64,000 nucleotides of DNA, from positions 1,612,001-1,676,000 of the forward strand of contig OZ241903.1 of the NCBI GenBank assembly GCA_965203635.1, given 5' to 3'. Below are positions 50,831 to 60,129 of the stretch, in pieces; within the stretch, counting starts at the first letter, position 1; the number at the start of each line of letters is the position of its first letter. Origin of the DNA: Aldehydirespirator sp965203635. Its GTDB lineage: Bacteria > Actinomycetota > Acidimicrobiia > Acidimicrobiales > Aldehydirespiratoraceae. The notes under the pieces were generated by a model, which was not told the DNA's origin, ran no database searches, and was given only the letters and a program-made list of their open reading frames with translations. The translations under genes were made by a program, and so were the position numbers.

Positions 50831-52375
50831 CTAGGGCTCGCCGTCGCCGATCTCGCGCCGGCGGCGCTCGACGTAGTCGTCGAGCTGCTCCCGGCGGGCG
50901 CTTTCGAGTGGCGGTTCGGCGTACTCGGACAGCGCGGCCTGCCAGATGGCGGTGGCCCGCTGGGTGGCGTTGAGCCCGCCCGAGTCGGCCCAGGCGCCGT
51001 GGTTCTGCCAGTCCGAGATCAGCGGAGGGTAGAAGGCGGTCTCGTAGCGTTCGAGGGTGTGCTCGTCACCGAAGAAATGGCCACCGGTGGGCACCCGCTC
51101 CATGGCGTCGAAGGCCAGGTCCGAGCCTGAGCAGGGGACCGGTGTCAGGAACTCCATCGTCTGCTGGAGCATCTCCACGTCGAGGATCAGCTTCTCGTAG
51201 CTGGCCTGCAGCCCGCCCTCCATCCATCCGGCTGCGTGGTACACGAGGTTGGCCCCACCCAGGATGCAGCCCCACAGCGACATCTGTGTCTCGTAGGCGG
51301 CCTGGGCGTCCACGATGTTCGAGGCGCTCGAGTTCGACGCCCGGTAGGGGAGCCCGTACCGGCGGGCCAGCTGCCCCGATGCCACGTTGGCCTTGACCTG
51401 CTCCGGCGTGCCGAACGCGGGCGAGCCCGAGCGCATGTCGACATTGGAGGTGAACGCGCCGTAGAGCACTGGCGAGCCGGGGCGGACGAGCTGTGTGAGG
51501 GTGATCCCGAACAGCGCCTCGGCGTTCTGCTGCACCAGCGCGGCTGCGAGCGTCACCGGGGCCATGGCCCCCATCAGCGTGAAGGGGGTGACCGACACCG
51601 GCTGGCCGTGCCCGGCCATGGTCATCAGGCCGTTGGCCATCTCGACGTCGAAGCGGCGCGGCGAGTTGACGTTGATGATGGTGGTCACCCCGGGCGAGGC
51701 GGCCATCGCGTCGAGGCTGTCTCCCCGGCTGATGGCCATCATCCGGATGCCGTCGAGCGCCCGGCCCCGGCCGATCGAGGTGCAGTGGTACGACAGGTCC
51801 GACAGCACCAGGTTGGCCCGGTAGGCGTCGAGGTGGCGGGTGTTGGCGGGCAGCTCCATCGGCGCGACGACCTGGTTGCCGATGATGTGGATGGCGTTGA
51901 AGTAGTGGGCCAGCCTGATGAAGTTCTCGTAGTCGGCCATGTTGGAGCTGCGCCGGCCCCCGATCTCGTCGTGAACCGCGGCCGGGCCGGCCACCAGACC
52001 GAAGGCCATGCTCCGGCCGCCGATGCGGAGCTGCTTGGCCGGGTTGCGGGAGGTGAGCGTGAAGCTGGCCGGTGCGGTGGCCAGCGCGGCCTCCACGATG
52101 TCGCCGCCGACCCGCACGACCTCGTCCTCGACGACGGCGCCGGCATCGGCGAACAGCTTGCGGGCCTCTGGGGACCACAGTTCGATGCCGAGTTCCTCGA
52201 GCACCCGCATGGACGCGGCGTGGATGGTGGCGAGCCCCTCGTCGTCGAGAACCTCCAGGGTTCCGTGGGGGTTCTCCACGGACCGCCACGGCAGCTGGGC
52301 GATCGCAGATGACCGGGTTGCGACGCGGGGTCGACCTCGCCTGACCACTGCGCGCGACCTTAGTAGAGGCACCAC
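50831..52375 (-). CDS. Trimethylamine methyltransferase (MttB) superfamily protein, non-pyrrolysine
   Basis: A 514-aa TIM-barrel corrinoid-type methyltransferase homologue. Family marks include GLATIHAASMRVLEELGIE near the N-terminus, DYENFIRLAHYFNAIHIIG, the NxNSPRRFD barrel segment, GQPVSVTPFTLMGAMAPVT and CILGGANLVYHAAGWMEGGL. No internal TAG is present, so it belongs to the non-Pyl branch, in which glycine-betaine methyltransferase MtgB is the characterised case. Substrates are methylated quaternary amines; members need a corrinoid protein and a reactivator (RamA), neither of which is in this window. The GTG at 52375 lies in a 14-bp tandem duplication, so a start a few codons further in is possible. 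Divergent from the DddP-like gene. Confidence 0.85.
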   Translation of the reverse strand: MVPLLRSRAVVRRGRPRVATRSSAIAQLPWRSVENPHGTLEVLDDEGLATIHAASMRVLEELGIELWSPEARKLFADAGAVVEDEVVRVGGDIVEAALATAPASFTLTSRNPAKQLRIGGRSMAFGLVAGPAAVHDEIGGRRSSNMADYENFIRLAHYFNAIHIIGNQVVAPMELPANTRHLDAYRANLVLSDLSYHCTSIGRGRALDGIRMMAISRGDSLDAMAASPGVTTIINVNSPRRFDVEMANGLMTMAGHGQPVSVTPFTLMGAMAPVTLAAALVQQNAEALFGITLTQLVRPGSPVLYGAFTSNVDMRSGSPAFGTPEQVKANVASGQLARRYGLPYRASNSSASNIVDAQAAYETQMSLWGCILGGANLVYHAAGWMEGGLQASYEKLILDVEMLQQTMEFLTPVPCSGSDLAFDAMERVPTGGHFFGDEHTLERYETAFYPPLISDWQNHGAWADSGGLNATQRATAIWQAALSEYAEPPLESARREQLDDYVERRRREIGDGEP

Positions 52376-52389
52376 AGTAGAGGCACCAC
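52362..52389. repeat. 14-bp tandem duplication at the mttB start
   Basis: AGTAGAGGCACCAC occurs twice back-to-back (52362-52375 and 52376-52389), on the plus strand, in the 44-base divergent gap and over the proposed GTG start of the mttB-like gene. The exact repetition duplicates a GTGGTG on the minus strand. Confidence 0.85.
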
Positions 52390-52419
52390 AATGCGGCGGC
52401 GGTAGGGCAGAATCTCGCC

Positions 52420-53730
52420 GTGACTGGACCGAGGCACCGACCCAGGATCGGGGTTGCCCGTGCGGAGCCGCCGGAGTGGCTGCTCGACCATGGGGATCGC
52501 AACATGCATTCCCTGGGGCCCGGAGCCGAACTGGAGGCGGAGTGGGTCGCGGCGGGTTTGCGGCTGCCCGACCGCACGGCGATCCGGCGCTACCGGCTCG
52601 AGCGGGTGCGCGCGCAGCTGCGGGCCGCGGGCTGCGACGCCGCGCTGTTGTACGACCCCCTGAACATCCGTTACGCCACCGACACCACCAACATGTCGAT
52701 CTGGACGATGCACAACGCGGTGCGCTACGCCTTCGTGGCCACCGACGGGCCGGTGGTGCTGTTCGAGTTCTCGAAGGGAGAGTTTCTCGACACCCACTCG
52801 GAGGTGGTGGACGAGATCAGGCCGGGGTTGTCGTACATCTACTTCTATGCGGGGAACCGGGCTCCGGAGGTTGCCGACCGGTGGGCTCAGGAGATTGCGG
52901 GTCTGCTGGCCGAACACGGGCGCGGCGATCGCCGGCTGGCGGTCGACCAACTCGACCTGATCGGGATGCGGGCGCTGGAGGCTCACGGTGTGTGCCTGGT
53001 AGACGCCTGGGCGCTCATGGAGGAGGCCCGTGTGGTCAAGTCGTCAGAGGAGATTGCGGCCATGCGCTGCGCAGTGCACGCCTGCGAGGCCGCCATCGGC
53101 GACATGCGGGCCGCTTTCGAGCCCGGCGTCACCGAGATGGAGCTCTGGGCGACTCTGCAGGCCGGCAACCTCGCCCGCTACGGGGAGTGGATCGAGACCC
53201 GCTTGCTCGCCTCGGGCCCCCGCACCAACCCGTGGTACCAGGAGGTCAGCAGCCGCCGGGTCCAGGACGGCGAGCTGATGGGCTTCGACACCGACATGGT
53301 GTGCGCCTACGGCGCTTGCGTGGACATCTCCCGTACCTGGCTGTGCGGCGGGGGCGCGCCGTCTGCGGCCCAGCACGATGTGTGGTCGCTGGCCCGGGAG
53401 CAGATCGAGCGCAACATCGAGCTGCACCGGCCGGGCGCGACGGTGCGCGAGCTGGCGCAGCGGTCGTGGTACCCGTCGCTGGACGACTACAACTGCTACA
53501 CGGTGCTGTCGCACGGCGCGGGCCTGTGCGACGAGTACCCGTCGGTGTTCACCCGCGAGCGCTGGGGGCGAGAGGGGTACGACGCCGTGCTGGAGCCCGG
53601 CACCGTGATGTGCGTCGAGGCCTTCGTGGGCCCGAAGTCCGGCGGCGAGGGGGTCAAGCTCGAAGAGCAGATCCTCATCACCGAGACCGGCCACGAGCGG
53701 CTGTCCACCTATCCCCTCGACCTCGTCTAG
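52420..53730 (+). CDS. DddP-like DMSP lyase (M24/creatinase-fold metalloenzyme)
   Basis: A 436-aa M24B-fold protein. General annotation would be Xaa-Pro aminopeptidase, but the sequence follows the DMSP lyase DddP: the N-terminal domain reads DPLNIRYATDTTNM, and the catalytic domain RLLASGPRTNPWYQE, DTDMVCAYGACVDISRTW, HGAGLCDEYP and CVEAFVG. Metal ligands would be Asp290, Asp292, Asp302, His365, Glu400 and Glu415; the base proposed for DddP corresponds to Asp371. These have the spacing I recall for DddP of roseobacters (295/297/307/371/406/421, base 377). DddP cleaves dimethylsulfoniopropionate into DMS and acrylate. GTG 52420 is the start. A related amino-acid-betaine or peptide substrate is the alternative. 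Confidence 0.75.
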   Translation: MTGPRHRPRIGVARAEPPEWLLDHGDRNMHSLGPGAELEAEWVAAGLRLPDRTAIRRYRLERVRAQLRAAGCDAALLYDPLNIRYATDTTNMSIWTMHNAVRYAFVATDGPVVLFEFSKGEFLDTHSEVVDEIRPGLSYIYFYAGNRAPEVADRWAQEIAGLLAEHGRGDRRLAVDQLDLIGMRALEAHGVCLVDAWALMEEARVVKSSEEIAAMRCAVHACEAAIGDMRAAFEPGVTEMELWATLQAGNLARYGEWIETRLLASGPRTNPWYQEVSSRRVQDGELMGFDTDMVCAYGACVDISRTWLCGGGAPSAAQHDVWSLAREQIERNIELHRPGATVRELAQRSWYPSLDDYNCYTVLSHGAGLCDEYPSVFTRERWGREGYDAVLEPGTVMCVEAFVGPKSGGEGVKLEEQILITETGHERLSTYPLDLV

Positions 53731-53780
53731 GTTGCTGAATCGTGAGGGGGCCGCAGTCAAGTCGCGGGTCGAGTCAGGCT

Positions 53781-54692
53781 GTGTCGCGGGTCGGTTTCCT
53801 GGGGCTCGGCACCATGGGCGGGCCGATGTGCCGGCGGCTGGTGGCTGCGGGCTACGGGGTCACCGCCTATGACCTCGACGCGGATGCGCTGGCCGCGGCC
53901 GTGGACGCCGGAGCTGTGGCCGCGGTGTCGGCGCGAGATTGCGCGCTGGACGCCGACCTGTTCATGACGTCGTTGCCGGGGCCGCCGCAGGTCGAGGCGG
54001 TGATGGCCGGGACCGGCGGCGCGCTGGGCGCGATGAGGCCCGGGTCGGTGTGGGTGGATCTCACCACCAACAGCCGGGAACTGGTGCTGATGCTGGCCTC
54101 GACTGCGCCTGAGGGGGTGGCCGTGGTGGACTCGCCGGTGACGGGCGCGGTCGACGGTGCCCGGAGGGGCGAGCTCACACTGTTCGTGGGCGGCGAGCCG
54201 GAGCCCGTGGCGGTGGTTCGGCCGGTGCTGGAGCACCTCGGAACCGTCATCGAGTGCGGTCCCCTCGGTGCCGGCAATGTGGTCAAGCTGGTCACCAACC
54301 AGCTGTGGTTCGCGGCCGCGGCCGCGCTGGGGGAGGGCTTCGCCGTCGGCCTGGCCAACGGAGTGGAGTTGAGGACCCTGTGGGAGGCCGTCTGCAACAG
54401 CGTCGGCGACAGCTTCGTCGCCCGCCACGACGCCCCCAGCATCTTCGCCGGCCACTACGACCCGTCGTTCCCGCTCACTCTGTGCGTCAAGGACCTGGGC
54501 CTGCTGGCCGATCTCGAGGCGAGCGTGGACGCCGACCTGCCGGTGACCGCGGCGGCGCGGAGTGCCTTCGAGCGGGCTGCGGCCCGCTACGGCCTGGACG
54601 CCGGAGAGATGAGCGTCGCCCGGCGCATCGCCGACGATGCCAGAATGTCGATGCAGCTGGAAGGCGACTGGACCCCCCACTGGGAGAGGTGA
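53781..54692 (+). CDS. 3-hydroxyisobutyrate dehydrogenase-like NAD(P) oxidoreductase
   Basis: A 303-aa beta-hydroxyacid dehydrogenase. The Rossmann fingerprint GFLGLGTMGGPM starts the protein, substrate loop DSPVTGAVDGA and catalytic Lys169 in GAGNVVKLVTNQ follow, and KDLGLLADLE completes the family set. Substrates include 3-hydroxyisobutyrate, tartronate semialdehyde and 3-hydroxypropionate. Downstream of a DddP-like gene, oxidation of 3-hydroxypropionate made from acrylate is an attractive possibility (inference). GTG 53781 places the start two codons before the fold; GTG 53742 would add 13 residues. Confidence 0.87.
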   Translation: MSRVGFLGLGTMGGPMCRRLVAAGYGVTAYDLDADALAAAVDAGAVAAVSARDCALDADLFMTSLPGPPQVEAVMAGTGGALGAMRPGSVWVDLTTNSRELVLMLASTAPEGVAVVDSPVTGAVDGARRGELTLFVGGEPEPVAVVRPVLEHLGTVIECGPLGAGNVVKLVTNQLWFAAAAALGEGFAVGLANGVELRTLWEAVCNSVGDSFVARHDAPSIFAGHYDPSFPLTLCVKDLGLLADLEASVDADLPVTAAARSAFERAAARYGLDAGEMSVARRIADDARMSMQLEGDWTPHWER

Positions 54693-54708
54693 GACGGAAG
54701 GGGAAGCA

Positions 54709-55581
54709 ATGCAGCAGGCCGTGCCCGAGAGCCTCTCGGAGCTTGTCGATCTTCGCGCCTTCCCGATCCACGACCCGGACTCAGCGGGCTATGTGGCCGC
54801 GGTGGACCACGCCCGGGTCGGGCTGCGGTCGGAGGGCTGCGCCGTGCTGGGGGGCTTCGTGCGGCCCGAGGCGGTGGCGAGACTCAATGACGAGATCGGT
54901 GAGCGCAAACACGCCACCCACTACTCCACCCAGGTCATCAACCCCTACTTCCACACGGTCCTCAACCCGGACTACCCGGCCGACCATCCGGTCAACACCT
55001 TCATCGAGCGCTCCAGCGGCTTCATACCCGGCGATGCCTGGGATCCCGGCTGCGCCACCGACGTGCTGTTCCGGGCACCGGAGGTGGCGCGGTTCATCGC
55101 CGACTGTCTGGAGATCGGAGCGCTGCACTGCTACGACGATCCGCTGGCCGGGCTCACCTCGAACATCTGCGATCCGGGACAGCAGTTCACCTGGCATTTC
55201 GACACCAACGACTTCGCGGTCACCGTGCTGGTGCAGCCGGCCGACGAGGGCGGGCTGTTCGAGTACGTGCCCCAGATCCGGTCGGCCGAACACGAGGGCT
55301 TCGACGCCATTGCCGGCGTGCTCGCGGGCGGCCGGGAGGGTGTGCGCACACTGGAGTTGCGACCGGGCGACCTGCAGATCTTCAGGGGCCGCTACTCGCT
55401 GCACCGGGTCACCAGGGTGGGTGCCGGATCCCGGCCGCGCCATGCCGCCATCCTCGCCTACACCCTGGAGCCGGGCGTGATCGGCCGGGTCGAGCGCACC
55501 CGCCAGCTGTTCGGCCGCGTGCTGCCCGCCCACGAGGAGGCGGAGCGTGAGAGGGTCCGCTCCGACGCCCTGCTCGATTGA
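54709..55581 (+). CDS. 2OG-Fe(II) oxygenase (HalD/phytanoyl-type)
   Basis: A 290-aa non-haem iron oxygenase. His163 and Asp165 (WHFDTNDF) and His232 (LHRVTRV) form the iron triad, with Arg residues after the distal His for 2-oxoglutarate. The sequence NDFAVTVLVQPADEGGLFEYVPQIR is typical of the ArpA/HalD-like hydroxylase branch. It could hydroxylate an amino acid or a methylated solute. ATG 54709 has GGAAGGGGAAG immediately upstream, 16 bases after the dehydrogenase stop, so it is the third gene of the operon started by the DddP-like gene. Confidence 0.85.
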   Translation: MQQAVPESLSELVDLRAFPIHDPDSAGYVAAVDHARVGLRSEGCAVLGGFVRPEAVARLNDEIGERKHATHYSTQVINPYFHTVLNPDYPADHPVNTFIERSSGFIPGDAWDPGCATDVLFRAPEVARFIADCLEIGALHCYDDPLAGLTSNICDPGQQFTWHFDTNDFAVTVLVQPADEGGLFEYVPQIRSAEHEGFDAIAGVLAGGREGVRTLELRPGDLQIFRGRYSLHRVTRVGAGSRPRHAAILAYTLEPGVIGRVERTRQLFGRVLPAHEEAERERVRSDALLD

Positions 55582-55599
55582 CTCGGGTGATCGGCCGAC

Positions 55600-56082
55600 T
55601 CAGACGAGAGCGAAGCGCTTGACGTTCGTGTAGGAGCCGGAAGGCTCGGTCCTCACGAGCGCGATCTCCGCGGCCGCAAACGACGCCTCCAGCGCCGGCC
55701 GGTAGCCGGGCGGGGGCTTGCGCTTGAACCGGGCCACGGTGAGGTGGCCGGTGAAGGGATGGTCGGGCGGCGGCAGGCCCACCGGCGAGATGGCCGCCTC
55801 GACTGCTGCGGCCAGGTCGTCGAGACCCTGAGCTGGGATCATCAGGACGCCGCGCCCCAGCCGCTTGACACGCGGCCCCAGCGTCACACGAGCCGCTGGT
55901 AGGCGGGCTGCGGCCAGCGCGGCCCGGACTTCGGCTTCATTGCACTGGCCCAGGAACCGGAGGGTGACGTGCAAGCGCTCCGGCTTTGTCCAGCGCAGCC
56001 CGTCCACCGCGGGCCTCGGCATGGCGACCAGTTCCCGCAGCACATCGTCGGGCGGCCAGACAGCGACGAACAGCCGCGGCAT
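55600..56082 (-). CDS. thpR: RNA 2',3'-cyclic phosphodiesterase
   Basis: A 160-aa LigT/ThpR-type 2H phosphoesterase. Both catalytic HxT motifs are present: His38-x-Thr40 in LHVTLRF and His113-x-Thr115 in GHLTVARF, 75 residues apart as expected. It opens 2',3'-cyclic phosphates on RNA to 2'-phosphates. Start ATG 56082 gives the canonical MPRLFVAVWPP N-terminus. It is convergent with the oxygenase and stands alone. Confidence 0.93.
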   Translation of the reverse strand: MPRLFVAVWPPDDVLRELVAMPRPAVDGLRWTKPERLHVTLRFLGQCNEAEVRAALAAARLPAARVTLGPRVKRLGRGVLMIPAQGLDDLAAAVEAAISPVGLPPPDHPFTGHLTVARFKRKPPPGYRPALEASFAAAEIALVRTEPSGSYTNVKRFALV

Positions 56083-56231
56083 GCTCCGAGGGTACGCGCC
56101 GAACTGGGCCGGGCGGCCGGTGCCGTGGCTGCGCCCACATCTGTCCTCGTTAGGCGTCCCCGTCCGCTCGGCCTCCTGCGACCTCGGCAAGTCGGCAGTC
56201 AGTCGGCCAGACTCACGCTGGTGATGTCGTC

Positions 56232-57065
56232 ATGACGGTGCTGTTGGGATTGCTGGCCGCGCTGTCAGTCGGGACATCGGACTTTCTGGGCGGTCTGGCC
56301 AGCCGGCGAGCCGACCCGGTCGTCGTGACTGCCGCCTCCAGTCTGGTGGGCTTCGGGTTGGCTCTGGTGGCCTCGTTGGTAGTGGCGGGCGAGGCGGGGA
56401 TGGCCGATTTGGCGTGGGGGGCGCTGGGCGGCGTCGTCCTGGCGGGCGGCCTGGTTGCGCTGTACGCGGGATACGCCCGCGCTCGGGTCAGCATCGCGGC
56501 ACCGGTGGCCGGCGTGGGCGCGGCCGCGCTGCCGGTGATCGTCGCATCGGTCTTCGGTGATGACGCCTTGTCGTCGACCGCAACCGCAGGGGTCCTGCTT
56601 GGGTTGCTGGCCATCGGGCTGGTCAGCATGGCCCGTTCCGAGCAGCGAGGCTCGGTCGGCTCCAGCGTGCTCTTCGGGCTGGGCGGCGCCGTCGGGGTCG
56701 GGATGCTGCTGGTCTGCCTCGCCAATACGTCCGAGGACAGCGGTCTCTGGCCGATTGTGGCGGCGCGTGCGTCCGGGTTCGTCGTGCTCGCGGTGCTCAT
56801 CGCGGCCAGGAGGTTTGAGTTGTCGACGTCGCGCCGCGTCTGGCTTCACGTGATCGGCATCGCGGCACTGGTGACGGCCGGGAATGCGCTGTTCCTGACT
56901 GCGGCCCGGCTGGGGTCTACATCGGTGGCGGCTGTCCTCGCCTCGCTCTTTCCCGCCGCGACGGTGTTCTGGGCGTGGCTGGTGTTCCGGGAGAGACTGC
57001 GAGCGGTCCAGATGCTGGGACTCGGGATTGCGCTGGTGGCCGTGGCGCTCATCGCTGGCGGCTGA
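56232..57065 (+). CDS. EamA/DMT-superfamily transporter
   Basis: A 277-aa membrane protein with about ten hydrophobic segments arranged as two EamA repeats (first repeat ends near VSIAAPVAGVGAAALPVIV; second begins SVLFGLGGAVGVGMLLV). These permeases export metabolites such as amino acids. The ATG has no strong ribosome-binding site but opens with LLGLLAALSVGTSDFLGG, a typical first helix pair. It is 58 bases upstream of the macro-domain gene; they are probably independent. Confidence 0.85.
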   Translation: MTVLLGLLAALSVGTSDFLGGLASRRADPVVVTAASSLVGFGLALVASLVVAGEAGMADLAWGALGGVVLAGGLVALYAGYARARVSIAAPVAGVGAAALPVIVASVFGDDALSSTATAGVLLGLLAIGLVSMARSEQRGSVGSSVLFGLGGAVGVGMLLVCLANTSEDSGLWPIVAARASGFVVLAVLIAARRFELSTSRRVWLHVIGIAALVTAGNALFLTAARLGSTSVAAVLASLFPAATVFWAWLVFRERLRAVQMLGLGIALVAVALIAGG

Positions 57066-57113
57066 GAGTCGGAGCCTTCCCAGCCGAGATCTCTGCCGGC
57101 TTCAGCGGGCAGA

Positions 57114-57668
<555 letters not shown>

Positions 57669-57751
57669 ACCTGACCCGCGACCTGACCCGCCGCTTCCCG
57701 CACTGGGTGTAGGGTCGGCTCAAGCAGCCCGCAAGCAACGGGTTGTGCACG

Positions 57752-58576
57752 ATGCCACAGTTCGTTGATCCTCGCCGCCTGTACGAGACGGAAGCACCGC
57801 TCAGCAGCCGGGTAGGTGCTTTCGAGCGGTACCTCGTCGTCGACGGCGCTTCGCGGAGCCTGTTCCGCGAAGTGACACAAGCAATCTCCCCCTGCTCGCC
57901 GATCATTGACATCGGCTGCGGTGTCGGTGCTCCGCTCCTGCCGGTCGGGCCAGCGGTCATGGACCGCCAGGACGTGATCGCCGGCGACCTCTCGCTCCGC
58001 CAGTTGCAGTCGATCTCCGGCGACGCATGCGAGCCCTCGCCCAACCTCCTCCAGTTCGATGCCACCCGCCTGCCGTTCAGGAGAGCGTCGTTCGGCGCCG
58101 CCGTGGCGCGGCACATGCTCTATCACGTGCGTGATCCCCGGTTGGCCGCGGCCGAGGCCGCTCGAGTGCTTCGTGACGACGGACTCCTCGTGGCCACCAC
58201 CAACAGCTCCAGCAGCCGGCCGGAGTTGCAGGATGCGCATTCCGAGGCGGTGGCCGATCTCGGCGGCCGGCTCGTCGAGCGGATGTCGACCAACTTCGAT
58301 GCAGAATCGGGCGGCCAGAAGCTCGCCGGCTCGTTCCTGGCGGTGCAGGCGGAGCCATGGGCAGGGGTCCTCGCCTTCCCGACTGTCGACGCCGTGCTCG
58401 ACTACTACCGGAGCACCGCCTACTTCAAGATGGCCTTCGATGTTGAGGCAGACCGCTCGCGGCTCGCGGGGCGGGTCTCCGAGATCCTGAGGTCGCGCTT
58501 TGGTGACGGGCCTGCTCCGCTGACCGTCGGCGGGGCCGTCTTCATCTGCACCGGGCCGATCCGTGCAGGGCAATAA
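57752..58576 (+). CDS. Class I SAM-dependent methyltransferase
   Basis: A 274-aa methyltransferase of the UbiE/Methyltransf_11 type. Motif I is IIDIGCGVGAPL, the acidic post-I position is IAGDLSL, motif II region FRRASFGAAVARHMLYHVRDP and motif III LRDDGLLVATTNSS. The substrate is unknown. ATG 57752 is preferred over TTG 57743. An AT-rich gap (58577-58645) separates it from the DUF222-HNH gene. Confidence 0.87.
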   Translation: MPQFVDPRRLYETEAPLSSRVGAFERYLVVDGASRSLFREVTQAISPCSPIIDIGCGVGAPLLPVGPAVMDRQDVIAGDLSLRQLQSISGDACEPSPNLLQFDATRLPFRRASFGAAVARHMLYHVRDPRLAAAEAARVLRDDGLLVATTNSSSSRPELQDAHSEAVADLGGRLVERMSTNFDAESGGQKLAGSFLAVQAEPWAGVLAFPTVDAVLDYYRSTAYFKMAFDVEADRSRLAGRVSEILRSRFGDGPAPLTVGGAVFICTGPIRAGQ

Positions 58577-58645
58577 TCCATAAAAACTCTTGATATTTCC
58601 TGAAAACTACTGACAAATGTCACACCCCCTCGGCAGGATGTGTTC

Positions 58646-60031
58646 ATGGCGATCAGGGCGGCACAGCGGGTGCGGGAAGGGCTGGCGGAGTTGATCCGGC
58701 TGATGAACGATGCGGACACTCCGACCGCGGACGCTCGGGCGGTGCTGGAGGAGTCGAAGGCGTTCGGGGCGCAGGTGGCGGTGTTGCAGGCTGATGCGGC
58801 TGCTCTGGTGGCGGCAAGGGACCGCCACGGCGATGGCGGTGTCGGGGTGCTGGCGCAGGCTGCGGGGCTGTCGAAGCGGGATGCGGCCAGCCAGGTCAAG
58901 ACCGTCGAGAAACTGGAGTCGCTGCCGTCGGTGCGTGACGCGCTGGAGGCCGGTGAGATATCTGTGGCCAACGCCAAGACTCTCGCGACCACATGTGAGA
59001 AGACCAGCGCCGAGCAGGTTGAGCAGGATGGCGACCTGTTGGCGCAGGCTGCGGTGTTGTCTCCTGAGCAGTTCTCCCGTGAGGCCGGCAGATGGGCGGC
59101 TAAGCGCCAGGTCGATGATGGTGAGGAGTTGTATCGCCGCCAGAGGGCCCGTCGGCGGTTGAGTTTCTGGGATGGTGATGACGGGATGGTGCATCTGCGG
59201 GGCGAACTGGACCCGGTAACCGGGGCGAAGGTGCGCAAACGGTTCCTTCAGGAGGCTGAGCGGCTGCGGCGGCTGGACCTGCACCGTCCCGGCGGTGACA
59301 AGCGCAGCCGCAACCAGCGCATGGCCGACGCGCTGGACACACTGACCTCGCATGGGAGCATCTACTCCAGGGCGGGAAGCGACAGGAGCGAGGCCGACCA
59401 AGCCCGTGGCGTCGGCGAGTGTGGGTGCGGGAGCCGGCCTTCGGCTGACATCACCATCGTTCAGCACCTCAGCGCCGACGGGACGAGAGCGTTCGCGGAG
59501 GTCGCCGGGGGCGGAGTGATCCCCCAGAGTGTGCTCGAAGAGCACTTCTGCAACGCACAGATCAAGGGCGTGGTGTTCAGCTCTGAGGGTGTGCCGCTCT
59601 GGCACGGCCACACCAAGCGACGGGCCACCAAGGCCCAGATGGCCGCGTTGCGAGCCCTCTATGGAGCTTGCGGGGGTTGTGGCGCGGACATGTGGATATG
59701 CGATGGCCATCACCGAAGGCCCGTGTCACAAGGCGGGCGCACCGACATCGACAATCTGATGCTGTTGTGCTGGTTCTGCCACCAGAAGGTCCATCGCCAC
59801 GGCTGGCGGGAGGTGCCCGACGGCAGAGGCCTCTACACCATCGCACCACCCGAGCGGATCCGCCACGGACCTGCCCGAGCCCCTGACTTGCCACCGGCCC
59901 ACGGGCCGCCGGACGGGCGCCCGGCCAGACCGCCCAGCGAGAAGGCGGCCCGGCGCAGCCCAGCCGCAAGAGCAGGTCCGGCGGACAGCTTCTCGTCCGG
60001 CCATGCTGAGCCTCTGTTCGCGGTCGACTGA
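58646..60031 (+). CDS. DUF222 domain / HNH endonuclease family protein (13E12-type)
   Basis: A 461-aa member of the actinobacterial DUF222-HNH group (mycobacterial 13E12 repeats). The N-terminal DUF222 part is helical (LAELIRLMNDADTPTADARAVLEESKAFG), with HLRGELDPVTGAKVRK in its centre. The HNH part is intact: Cys pairs in CGGCGADMWICDGHHRRP and CWFCHQKVH bind zinc around the His-Asn-His site (DGHH, DNLMLLC). The C-terminal ~60 residues are Pro/Arg-rich. The 69 bases upstream are strikingly AT-rich for this genome (ATCCATAAAAACTCTTGATA), a sign of acquisition or a promoter. These genes are often multicopy; mobility is suspected but unproven. Confidence 0.88.
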   Translation: MAIRAAQRVREGLAELIRLMNDADTPTADARAVLEESKAFGAQVAVLQADAAALVAARDRHGDGGVGVLAQAAGLSKRDAASQVKTVEKLESLPSVRDALEAGEISVANAKTLATTCEKTSAEQVEQDGDLLAQAAVLSPEQFSREAGRWAAKRQVDDGEELYRRQRARRRLSFWDGDDGMVHLRGELDPVTGAKVRKRFLQEAERLRRLDLHRPGGDKRSRNQRMADALDTLTSHGSIYSRAGSDRSEADQARGVGECGCGSRPSADITIVQHLSADGTRAFAEVAGGGVIPQSVLEEHFCNAQIKGVVFSSEGVPLWHGHTKRRATKAQMAALRALYGACGGCGADMWICDGHHRRPVSQGGRTDIDNLMLLCWFCHQKVHRHGWREVPDGRGLYTIAPPERIRHGPARAPDLPPAHGPPDGRPARPPSEKAARRSPAARAGPADSFSSGHAEPLFAVD

Positions 60032-60129
60032 TGCGGGCCTGCGGGCCTGCGGCCCTGGTGGGCGGGCGCGTGAAGGACTTGGTTGTCGGGGGTTCGAGTC
60101 GTCGTTGGTCGCGACCTGTCTGGCGGTCG

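Noticed and set aside
50831..52375. Possible pyrrolysine-containing MttB
   Set aside because: The frame is open with no internal TAG, so this is the non-Pyl branch.
56163..56175. Third possible copy of the dispersed repeat (TCCGCTCGGCCTC)
   Set aside because: Only 13 bases match the second block; the 49-base core is absent, so it cannot be separated from chance in GC-rich DNA.
60043..60055. GGGCC-TGC-GGCCC hairpin after the HNH gene, identical to the inner stem of the tandem repeat copy 2
   Set aside because: Only the 13-base inner stem is shared, without the outer arms, and there is no T-run; probably a simple GC hairpin.
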